Part shown: positions 1-5,676 of the stretch, piece by piece | How the letters are laid out: the number at the start of each line of letters is the position of its first letter | Numbering within the stretch: the stretch's first letter is position 1 | Source: Treponema sp. | GTDB taxonomy: Bacteria > Spirochaetota > Spirochaetia > Treponematales > Breznakiellaceae | Direction of reading: 5' to 3' | Assembly: GCA_031284105.1 (NCBI GenBank) | Contig: JAITAN010000041.1 | Location: 1-5,676, forward strand | Length of the DNA stretch: 5,676 nucleotides | Position numbers and translations under genes: made by a program | Notes under the pieces: model-generated | Told to the model about the DNA's origin: nothing | The model's database searches: none | The model's input: only the letters and a program-made list of their open reading frames with translations

Positions 1-6
1 GGCCGG

Positions 7-24
7 CTGACCGCGTGCGGTCAG
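7..24. repeat. Perfect inverted repeat, 8-bp arms
   Basis: CTGACCGC at 7-14 and GCGGTCAG at 17-24 are exact reverse complements separated by GT. The left arm recurs at 30-37 without a matching right arm. No T-tract follows on either strand, so this is not a standard intrinsic terminator. It could be a protein-binding palindrome or part of a repeat element. The window edge prevents seeing what lies to the left. Confidence 0.5.
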
Positions 25-145
25 GGCGGCTGACCGCGGGCGCGCCGGACGTACAGATTGGCGGGACGTACGGCGTATTCGGGGCGAAAATAAAGCGGGC
101 CATTTCAGGCGCACGCCGGGGATAACGGCGTATTCTTTTTAAGAT

Positions 146-152
146 AAAGGGG
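146..152 (+). promoter_or_regulatory. Ribosome binding site of ftsY
   Basis: AAAGGGG at 146-152 is a purine-rich Shine-Dalgarno-like sequence 4 nt before the ATG at 157. It supports that ATG as the start. The spacing is on the short side. Confidence 0.55.
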
Positions 153-156
153 TTGT

Positions 157-1071
157 ATGGGGGCATTTACCGATAAATTAAGAGCGTTGTTCGGCTTGAG
201 AAAAGCGGTTTCCGCGGAACTGTTTGACGATCTCCGCGATCTGCTGATTGAGGGAGATTTCGGGGCGCATGAAGCTTATAACATTACGGAGACATTACAA
301 GACGCGTGCAGAAAGGAGAAGATCGTCGAAAGCGATGCGGTTCGGTACCGGCTGGCCGCGCTGTTGGAAGATATGCTGCGCGCAAGTTCTTTGCGGAACG
401 GCGCGTCCGTTGATGCCGCGTTTGCTACGGATTCGGATGTTGCGTATACCATCATTCTGCTGCTGGGCGTAAACGGCGTGGGAAAGACCACGACCGCGGC
501 GAAACTCGGCGCGCGTTATGCGGCGTATTCCGATGCGGCCGCTATGCGGCGCAAACCGGTGCTTGCCGCGGCCGATACGTTCAGGGCCGCGGCCGTCGAC
601 CAGCTCATGATCCACGGCGAGCGGCTTGGGCTGCGGGTGGTGGCCCATCAGCGCGGGGGAAATCCGGCCGCGGTTATCTATGACGCGATAGAGGCGGCCG
701 CCGGAAAGGGGATTATTATTGCCGATACGGCCGGCAGAATGCACACCAAGTCCGCGCTTGTCGAGGAACTCAAGAAGATCGACCGCGTTGTGGAATCGAA
801 GGCCGCGGGCGCGAACTACCTCAAGTGGCTTGTGCTTGACGCCACCACCGGCCGGAACGCCCTTGCCCAAGCCGCGGCCTTCAAGGAAGCGGTTGCCGTG
901 AACGGGGTAATCTTGACCAAGTTTGATTCCGGCGCCAAAGGCGGGGCGGTCTTTTCCCTTGAATCCGAGTTGAAGCTGCCGGTTCTCTATGTATGCAATG
1001 GCGAAAAGTATGAGGATATTACGCCTTTTAATGCAAAGACGTATGCGAAAGAATTTGCCGGCATCCCTTGA
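157..1071 (+). CDS. ftsY: Signal recognition particle receptor GTPase FtsY
   Basis: FtsY is the SRP receptor: at the inner membrane it binds SRP-ribosome-nascent chain complexes, and reciprocal GTP hydrolysis with Ffh hands the ribosome to SecYEG. The 304-residue protein shows the N domain (about 1-95), then the G domain with P-loop GVNGVGKTT (104-112), the DTFRAA motif from 140, DTAGR (190-194) and TKFD (254-257) followed by an AKGG motif. The C-terminus has GEKYEDITPF, matching the closing GEKxxDLxPF-type motif of the family. It lacks the long acidic A domain of E. coli FtsY (497 aa); the first residues, MGAFTDKLRALFG, look like the short amphipathic membrane-targeting helix of NG-only forms. 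Between the P-loop helix and DTFRAA, residues about 119-134 are roughly six longer than in E. coli by eye. The next gene follows after 7 bp, implying co-transcription. The identification is secure. Confidence 0.97.
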   Translation: MGAFTDKLRALFGLRKAVSAELFDDLRDLLIEGDFGAHEAYNITETLQDACRKEKIVESDAVRYRLAALLEDMLRASSLRNGASVDAAFATDSDVAYTIILLLGVNGVGKTTTAAKLGARYAAYSDAAAMRRKPVLAAADTFRAAAVDQLMIHGERLGLRVVAHQRGGNPAAVIYDAIEAAAGKGIIIADTAGRMHTKSALVEELKKIDRVVESKAAGANYLKWLVLDATTGRNALAQAAAFKEAVAVNGVILTKFDSGAKGGAVFSLESELKLPVLYVCNGEKYEDITPFNAKTYAKEFAGIP

Positions 1072-1078
1072 TGTGCCC

Positions 1079-2299
1079 ATGCAAAACAGGCCCCTTGAGA
1101 AGCGGGCGCGGGTATTCCGGTTTCCGCGCGCCGTCTTGTGCTTTTTATACGGCCTTCTTTTCATAAGCCGCTCGCTGCCGGCCCAGTCGTGGTACATCTC
1201 CAACGCGTCGGGACAGGCGCTTTATCCCGCTCCATCGCGTATCGTCGCCTTACGGAACGATTACTGCCTCGGTATGTCGATCATTTCGGAGACGATGCTT
1301 CCGCCGGAACTGATCGCGTATTACCGGCCTTCTTATAAGATAGATTGCCGTACCCTGTATGAAAAAGGCGCGCCCATACGGCGGCAATGGGTTTTCCGTA
1401 ACGACGGCGGGGGGAGCAGGCTCACGGCCGGCGCGGGCATACGAGACGGATCGCCCGTTCTTGCATTTATCGAACGCTACAATGAAAACGATGCGCTCAT
1501 TGAAGAGCGGCAGTTTTCCGAGGATGAGCAAAGCAGAACCATGTATTTTTATGAAAACGCCCTCCTTGTCAGAAGCGAAACCGAGGTAAAGACGCTCTTT
1601 ACGATGCGGCCTGTCGAGACGGAAAAACCGGATGCCGGCGCCGAAAGCGGGGAGAACCCGCCGGCGCAGCAGCCCGCGGCCGTGCGGCCCGCGGATGCGC
1701 CGGATGAACCGCAACGGGAGTGGCGGGAAACATCGTTCTGGACGGATTATTACCGGTATTCCCGCTCCCAATCGCTTCGGAACGTGCAGAGGGTGTTCCG
1801 GTCCGGCGGCCTGCAAACGCCGGTTATCTCATTTCCCCAGATTACACCGCATACGGAATTCGACAAAGCTTTTGTTTCCCCTAAGGCGGCGTATAATTCC
1901 GCCTTTCTGAATGACGCCTTGAGCGGCACACCGATCCCGGACGTCATGTACACAACCGATGCCAAGGGGCGGGTGCTGGCGGAAAACCACTACGATGAAA
2001 CGGGCGTTCTGATCGGCGGCGTAACAAATACGTGGGTGCGGGATCGCATCGCGTCGGTAGCATGGCGGTCATTTGACGCGGACGGCAGCGTTCTTGAAGA
2101 ACGGCTGATCGAGTACGGCTACGACGCGAAGGATAACCGGGTGATGGAGCGGAATTATGTGAACGGCGTGCTGGAACGGAGCGTGAGAACCGAGGGCGGG
2201 CAGGAGACGGAAGAGCTGTATATGGATGGACGAGTCGTACTGCGGACGTTCTGGAAAGACGGGGTGAAAATAAAAGAAGATCGGATGAGGGGGAAGTGA
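1079..2299 (+). CDS. Exported protein of unknown function with YwqK/YD-like repeats
   Basis: I do not recognise a named family. With the ATG at 1079 the product is 406 aa. It starts with a basic n-region (R4, K8, R9, R11, R14, R17), a hydrophobic core (about 18-29) and a plausible signal peptidase I site after LPA (33-35), so it is probably periplasmic or outer-membrane exposed. There is no lipobox cysteine. Residues about 179-213 form a proline/alanine/acidic linker. Residues 294-406 carry degenerate repeats of the type aromatic-x-(D/N)-x-G-x-(V/L), for example DAKGRVLAENHYDETG and FDADGSVLEERLIEYG, resembling YD or YwqK/MORN-like strands; this resemblance is by eye. The frame stays open back to 989, but those starts lie inside ftsY, and the 1079 start gives a clean signal peptide. 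No Shine-Dalgarno is visible before 1079, so translation may be coupled to ftsY termination 7 bp upstream. Its stop overlaps the permease start. Confidence 0.8.
   Translation: MQNRPLEKRARVFRFPRAVLCFLYGLLFISRSLPAQSWYISNASGQALYPAPSRIVALRNDYCLGMSIISETMLPPELIAYYRPSYKIDCRTLYEKGAPIRRQWVFRNDGGGSRLTAGAGIRDGSPVLAFIERYNENDALIEERQFSEDEQSRTMYFYENALLVRSETEVKTLFTMRPVETEKPDAGAESGENPPAQQPAAVRPADAPDEPQREWRETSFWTDYYRYSRSQSLRNVQRVFRSGGLQTPVISFPQITPHTEFDKAFVSPKAAYNSAFLNDALSGTPIPDVMYTTDAKGRVLAENHYDETGVLIGGVTNTWVRDRIASVAWRSFDADGSVLEERLIEYGYDAKDNRVMERNYVNGVLERSVRTEGGQETEELYMDGRVVLRTFWKDGVKIKEDRMRGK
2287..2293 (+). promoter_or_regulatory. Ribosome binding site of the Lol-type permease
   Basis: GAGGGGG at 2287-2293 lies inside the end of the preceding gene. 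It is 2 nt from the GTG at 2296 and 11 nt from the in-frame ATG at 2305. Neither spacing is ideal, so it does not settle the start. A second weak GAGG at 2298-2301 lies 3 nt before the ATG. Confidence 0.45.
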
Positions 2300-3672
2300 G
2301 GAAGATGACGAAACTGGATTGGATACCGTTTGTCGCGGCGCGGCACAACGGCCGCCGGAAACGGGGCGCGGCCGGCGGTTCTCCCGCGCCTATTTTGGCG
2401 GTTTTGGGCATAGGCGTAGGCGTGCTTGCGCTTACCGTGATTATTGCGGTGATGAACGGCTTTCAACTCGGGTTCATCGAAAGCATCATCGAACTATCTT
2501 CGTTTCACGTAAGGGCGGAGATTGCGGCCGTTATGGAAGCCGAAGCCGCGGAAGACGCCGCCCCCGTACTAATTGAAACCGAGCGGCAAAACGCGCTCAT
2601 GGCCGCCGTAGCGGAACGGATACGGAGCGTTCCCGGCATTGTTTCGGCCGTACCGTTCCGGGAACTGCACGCCATACTCCGCGGGAGGCGCGCCGGTCAG
2701 GAAAGCGCGCTCATACGCGGGCTTGCCCCGGACGCCCTGGAACAAGATGCCGGTATGGCGGAGAAGCTCACCATGGAACGCGGCTCGTTTGATCTTACGG
2801 ACCGCAAGTCGATAGTCCTTGGCGCGGAATTGGCAGGCAGGCTGTATGTACGGGTAGGGGACACGGTGGAACTTACCTCCCTGTCCGGTTTGTTTGACGC
2901 GAGAGAAGAGCCGGTATTTACCGTTACGGGTATTTTTCGGTCGGGTTTCTATGAATACGATCTCGGCTGGGGTTTTGTCAACATCGATACGGCGGCCGTT
3001 CTTGATGAAACAAGCCTTATGCTTGGCGTTAAACTGAAGAACCGCTGGCATGATACCCAAGCCGTCCGGCGCATCAACAGCATAAGCGTCGTAGAAAATA
3101 ATGCGGACCGGGTGAGTATAACCTCATGGCGGGATTACAACAAGGCGTTTTTCAGCGCCCTACGCTCGGAGAAACTCCTCATGTTCCTGCTTGTGGGGCT
3201 TATCTTCATTGTGGTGGGACTTAACATTTTTCAGGCGCAGCGCAGGTCGGTACTGGAACGCCGCGAAGAAATCGGCTTGCTGCGCGCGCTGGGCGCGGAT
3301 GAATGGGCCGTGCGGCTTGTGTTTGTGTGGGACGGCTTTATCATAGGCGTCATCGGCGCGGGCGCGGGCACCGTTCTGGGGCTGTTTCTTGCGACTCACA
3401 TAAGCGGATTTTTCACGGCGCTGGAGCACATCGTCAATGGCTTTATCGCCCTGTTGAATCTAATTTACGGCGTGTTCGGCAGATCGCATGTCGAAGAATT
3501 CGCCATCTTCTCTCCCGCCATATTTTACATAAAAGAGATTCCGGCGCGGGTTATTCCGCACGAAGCGGTTCTGATTTTCCTGTTCGGCTTCTTGTCCGCG
3601 TTGCTGGCATCATGGTTCGCGTCCCGCCGCGCGGCCCGCACCAAACCGGCCGAAGTGCTGCGGGACGAGTAG
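2296..3672 (+). CDS. lolE: LolC/LolE-family lipoprotein-releasing ABC transporter permease
   Basis: This is an inner-membrane permease of the LolCDE type, which extracts mature lipoproteins from the inner membrane for delivery to the periplasmic carrier. The 458-aa protein has the family layout: one N-terminal helix (about 31-52, ending in VMNGF), a large periplasmic MacB-like domain (about 55-290), and three C-terminal helices (about 294-312, 341-368, 424-443) forming the FtsX-like domain. The coupling-helix motif RREEIGLLRALGA sits at 322-334, where the LolD ATPase would dock. The C-terminal SRRAARTKPAEVLRDE is also typical. Residues about 79-90 are an acidic alanine-rich stretch in the periplasmic domain. 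GTG at 2296 overlaps the upstream stop (GTGA, 4 bp), implying translational coupling; ATG at 2305 is an alternative. No LolD or second permease is adjacent. LolC and LolE cannot be told apart here, so the symbol is provisional. Confidence 0.88.
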   Translation: MRKMTKLDWIPFVAARHNGRRKRGAAGGSPAPILAVLGIGVGVLALTVIIAVMNGFQLGFIESIIELSSFHVRAEIAAVMEAEAAEDAAPVLIETERQNALMAAVAERIRSVPGIVSAVPFRELHAILRGRRAGQESALIRGLAPDALEQDAGMAEKLTMERGSFDLTDRKSIVLGAELAGRLYVRVGDTVELTSLSGLFDAREEPVFTVTGIFRSGFYEYDLGWGFVNIDTAAVLDETSLMLGVKLKNRWHDTQAVRRINSISVVENNADRVSITSWRDYNKAFFSALRSEKLLMFLLVGLIFIVVGLNIFQAQRRSVLERREEIGLLRALGADEWAVRLVFVWDGFIIGVIGAGAGTVLGLFLATHISGFFTALEHIVNGFIALLNLIYGVFGRSHVEEFAIFSPAIFYIKEIPARVIPHEAVLIFLFGFLSALLASWFASRRAARTKPAEVLRDE

Positions 3673-3678
3673 GCGCTA

Positions 3679-3731
3679 TCCGGCGGGGGCGGTACGCCGT
3701 ATTCGTGAGGCGCGTCATTGCCCCTACCGGA
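3679..3731. repeat. Imperfect palindrome between the permease gene and uvrC
   Basis: TCCGGCGGGGGC (3679-3690) pairs with GCCCCTACCGGA (3720-3731): twelve positions with one C-A mismatch and one G-U wobble, enclosing 29 nt. Inside the loop, CGCC (3695-3698) can pair with GGCG (3709-3712) around 10 nt. On the + strand the stem is followed by seven A residues, not T residues, and on the - strand no T-tract follows the stem either. It is therefore not a canonical intrinsic terminator for the upstream operon. The right arm overlaps the uvrC -35 box. The loop holds the 14-bp core also found at 68-81, suggesting a dispersed palindromic repeat. Confidence 0.55.
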
Positions 3732-3746
3732 AAAAAATGGTATACT
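3718..3746 (+). promoter_or_regulatory. Sigma-70-type extended -10 promoter of uvrC
   Basis: TTGCCC (3718-3723) serves as -35 and TATACT (3741-3746) as -10, with a 17-bp spacer, the consensus distance. TGG at 3738-3740 supplies an extended -10 TGn motif, and an A7 run lies in the spacer. The expected start site, 6-8 nt after the -10, falls at about 3753, which is the A of the uvrC ATG. No SOS (LexA) box was recognised around it. Confidence 0.75.
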
Positions 3747-3752
3747 CAATAC

Positions 3753-5676
3753 ATGGATGCAGCTATATCGGATAATGAAGAGAGAATGGCTCTTCTCAAA
3801 GCGTTTGCCCATGATGCGCCCACGGCCACGGGCGTGTACTTGTGGCGGGATGAGGAAAACGATGTCATCTATGTCGGCAAGGCTAAAGTGCTGCGCCACC
3901 GGCTTTCCTCATATTTCTCCGGCGGACAAGATCCAAAGACCATCGCGCTCATCAAGCACGCCGCGCGTATTGAAACCATCATCGTTGCAAATGAGTACGA
4001 TGCGCTTCTCCTTGAGAACACGCTCATTAAACAATATTCGCCTAAGTACAACATCAGCCTTAAAGACGGGAAAACCTATCCCGTTATTCGGGTAACGCCG
4101 GAAGAATTCCCCCGCGTGTTCAAGACGCGGCGTATTGTCGAAGACGGTTCTCTGTATTTTGGACCGTTTACCAATATACAAGCCGTGGATACCCTGATGA
4201 CTTTGGTCGAGAAACTTTTCTTTCTGCGAAAATGCCGCGTCTTTTATAGGCGGGACAATCCATGCATGTATTACCATATAAAAAGGTGCCATGGGCCGTG
4301 TTGCGGCAAAATATCAGCCGAGAATTACAGGGCGCTCATTAAACGGGTGGAGAAGGTGCTGTCCGGCAATACGGCAAGCCTCATCGTTGATCTTACCAAG
4401 AGTATGCACAGGGCTGCGGCTGCGCTTGATTTTGAACACGCGTCCGAGTTGCGGGATGATATACAGGCTATTGAGATGCTCCAAGACACTACCGGTTCTA
4501 TGGTGATTGATATGGATGAAGATGCGCGCGATTACATTGCAAGCGCGAGCGAAGGCGTGCTTACCACTTTTACGCTGTTCTCCCTGCGGGGCGGCAAGAT
4601 GATAGGCAGAGAGCTTTTTCGTACTCGCTCGGCAGCGGATGAGGAAGAATCGGTTGAGACCTTTCTCATGTCGTATTACAGCCGGTCCGTCCCGTGCCCG
4701 TCCGCCATTTATGTTGAGATGCCCACTAGTGAAAAAAGCGGAAATAGCGACATGAGCGAACAAAGAGAACAAAGAAAGGATTTCCTCAAGAAGTGGTTTA
4801 CGGAGACCTTTGGGTATGCGCCGGTGATACGCGGAGCGGATGATAAACACCATGCGGCTATACTTGCTATGGCGCGGCAGAATGCGCGGGAGGATTTACG
4901 GAAGCGGCTCAAGGAACGCGGCGCAGGCCCTGCGCTTGAAGAAATGATGCGGGCGCTGCGTCTCAACCGGCTGCCGGTATGGATCGAAGGGTTTGACATT
5001 GCCCAGCTTGACGGTAAACATCCGGTTGCGTCTCTTATTTCTTTCAAGAATGGGATTCCCGACCGCAAGAGCTACCGCATTTTCAAACTCCGCACCGTAA
5101 TCGGCATTGTGGACGATTTTGCCGCCATGCGGGAAGCCGTGCGGCGCCGTTATTCCAGGGTCCTGCGTGAGAGCAAAGACCTCCCCGATCTCGTACTCAT
5201 TGACGGCGGTATCGGACAGGTACACGCGGCCAAGGGCGTCCTTGACAATCTGGGTATTGATTGCGATATTGTTGGGCTTGCCAAGCGGGAAGAGGAGCTG
5301 TGGCTTCCGGGCGCGTCCGAACCGATTCGTCTTTCAAAGCGTTCCGAAGCGCTCAAATTGCTGCAGTTTGTGCGTGATGAGACGCACCGGTTTGCTACAT
5401 CGTTCAATCAAAAGCTGCGTTCTGAAGCGATTTGTTTCTCTGTGCTGGAAAGCGTCGGCGGCATAGGGGCGGAAACGGCTGCGTCCATAATGAAGGCGTT
5501 CATAAGCCTTGAGCGTATTGCGGACGCGTCTGTGGACACGATTGCCAAAATATGCGGCATAAAGCCGAAATTGGCTCATGCGGTAAAAACGGCGGCTTCC
5601 CTGTCGCTTGCCGACAGAGAAACGGCAAAAAAGCGGCTGGCATCCGGCGCGGGCAGATCTAAACCCAAAGCCGCCG
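3753..5676 (+). CDS. uvrC: UvrABC nuclease subunit UvrC, 3' end beyond window
   Basis: UvrC makes both incisions in nucleotide excision repair after UvrB has loaded at a lesion. The frame is open from 3753 to the right edge, 641 codons with no stop; E. coli UvrC is 610 aa. The N-terminal GIY-YIG nuclease has GVY (27-29), IYVGKA (39-44), the expected catalytic arginine in LRHRLSSY (R48) and glutamate in LLLE (E88). C161, C171, C179 and C183 match the family's iron-sulphur-type cysteines. A UVR/UvrB-binding helix pair spans about 210-243. The RNase H-like nuclease shows GFDI (D415), LIDGG (D484) and RDETHRF (H545), matching the D, D and H catalytic positions. A helix-hairpin-helix region follows (about 565-615), then a basic tail. 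An approximately 15-residue polar insert around 327-341 is unusual. The start is uncertain: ATG 3753 would be leaderless; ATG 3786 (M12) is an alternative, also compatible with family length. Confidence 0.96.
   Translation, partial: MDAAISDNEERMALLKAFAHDAPTATGVYLWRDEENDVIYVGKAKVLRHRLSSYFSGGQDPKTIALIKHAARIETIIVANEYDALLLENTLIKQYSPKYNISLKDGKTYPVIRVTPEEFPRVFKTRRIVEDGSLYFGPFTNIQAVDTLMTLVEKLFFLRKCRVFYRRDNPCMYYHIKRCHGPCCGKISAENYRALIKRVEKVLSGNTASLIVDLTKSMHRAAAALDFEHASELRDDIQAIEMLQDTTGSMVIDMDEDARDYIASASEGVLTTFTLFSLRGGKMIGRELFRTRSAADEEESVETFLMSYYSRSVPCPSAIYVEMPTSEKSGNSDMSEQREQRKDFLKKWFTETFGYAPVIRGADDKHHAAILAMARQNAREDLRKRLKERGAGPALEEMMRALRLNRLPVWIEGFDIAQLDGKHPVASLISFKNGIPDRKSYRIFKLRTVIGIVDDFAAMREAVRRRYSRVLRESKDLPDLVLIDGGIGQVHAAKGVLDNLGIDCDIVGLAKREEELWLPGASEPIRLSKRSEALKLLQFVRDETHRFATSFNQKLRSEAICFSVLESVGGIGAETAASIMKAFISLERIADASVDTIAKICGIKPKLAHAVKTAASLSLADRETAKKRLASGAGRSKPKAA
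4758..4775 (+). repeat. In-frame 9-bp tandem duplication within uvrC
   Basis: GAACAAAGA occurs twice back to back and encodes EQREQR (residues 336-341 of UvrC). It lies in an A-rich, polar insert (about 4731-4780) between the UVR region and the C-terminal nuclease, in a gene that is otherwise GC-rich. Both copies are in frame, so the protein is not disrupted. Confidence 0.7.

Larger units (their letters stand above)
1..156. repeat. Repeat-rich intergenic region upstream of ftsY
   Basis: This stretch has no complete gene. Seen directly are a 12-bp direct repeat CGGCTGACCGCG at 4-15 and 27-38, an 8-bp direct repeat GGACGTAC at 47-54 and 64-71, and an 11-bp direct repeat ACGGCGTATTC at 70-80 and 125-135. 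The core GTACGGCGTATTCG at 68-81 matches 13 of 14 positions at 3692-3705, in the gap before uvrC, which suggests a dispersed intergenic element. The frame starting at base 3 is open from the left edge to a TAA at 123-125, about 40 codons, so part of this stretch could instead be the tail of an upstream gene. No convincing promoter for ftsY was found here. Confidence 0.5.

Noticed and set aside
140..145. TAAGAT as a -10 box for ftsY
   Set aside because: No acceptable -35 lies 16-18 bp upstream, and the hexamer is only 11 nt before the ATG, overlapping the start of the ribosome binding site.
989..1078. Upstream extension of the exported protein to an ATG at 989
   Set aside because: It would overlap ftsY by 83 bp, and the extra residues are the out-of-frame reading of conserved FtsY sequence. 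Starting at 1079 gives a normal signal peptide.
295..1203. 302-codon open frame on the - strand opposite ftsY
   Set aside because: It lies antisense to an unmistakable FtsY, has an Arg/Gly-rich composition with no recognisable motif, and is the kind of shadow frame expected in GC-rich coding DNA.
1250..1816. 188-codon - strand frame within the exported-protein gene
   Set aside because: The composition is Arg/Pro/Gly-rich, typical of GC-rich antisense frames. The + strand frame is supported by its signal peptide and operon spacing.
3679..3737. Intrinsic terminator for the ftsY-permease operon
   Set aside because: The stem is strong, but it is followed by A7 on the + strand rather than a T-run, and no T-run follows it on the - strand.
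3673..3752. SOS/LexA operator controlling uvrC
   Set aside because: No CTGT-N8-ACAG or CGAAC-type palindrome is present in the gap; the only palindrome does not match a known LexA site.
4314..4853. 179-codon - strand frame within uvrC
   Set aside because: It is antisense to the UvrC UVR and linker region, has no domain features or ribosome binding site, and is a shadow frame.

Overview
The window is a compact, GC-rich bacterial segment with every supported gene on the + strand. It holds two transcription units. The first is ftsY, then a secreted protein of unknown function, then a LolC/LolE-type permease; the genes are spaced by 7 bp and by a 4-bp overlap. The second is uvrC, which has its own promoter and runs off the right edge. 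The combination of a short FtsY without an acidic A domain, a lineage-specific exported protein and a Lol permease points to a diderm. My best guess is a spirochaete related to the GC-richer, termite-gut-type treponemes. That assignment rests on general resemblance and is tentative.

Layout. Positions 1-156 contain no complete gene. They hold an inverted repeat, several short direct repeats, a frame open to the left edge that could be a gene tail, and the ftsY ribosome binding site. Positions 157-1071 encode FtsY, the SRP receptor GTPase. Positions 1079-2299 encode a protein with a signal peptide, a proline/acidic linker and a C-terminal half of YD/YwqK-like degenerate repeats. Positions 2296-3672 encode a four-helix permease of the lipoprotein-release (LolCDE) family. 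Positions 3673-3752 are a short intergenic region with an imperfect palindrome overlapping the -35 box of a strong extended -10 promoter. Positions 3753-5676 encode UvrC, with all recognisable domains present and no stop codon reached.

Function. The first three genes share an envelope-biogenesis theme: FtsY targets nascent membrane proteins to the translocon, the Lol-type permease extracts lipoproteins from the inner membrane, and the exported protein between them is translationally linked to the permease. No LolD ATPase is present, so the permease must use one encoded elsewhere. UvrC is a functionally separate nucleotide excision repair gene.

Points most worth a second look: the uvrC promoter lies so close to the ATG that a leaderless mRNA is predicted; the palindrome overlaps that promoter and shares a 14-bp core (13/14 identical) with the region upstream of ftsY; the exported protein is uncharacterised; and small insertions with internal repeats occur in FtsY and UvrC. 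I see no CRISPR array, tRNA, rRNA, transposase or complete mobile element. Nothing here clearly amounts to a new multi-gene system.
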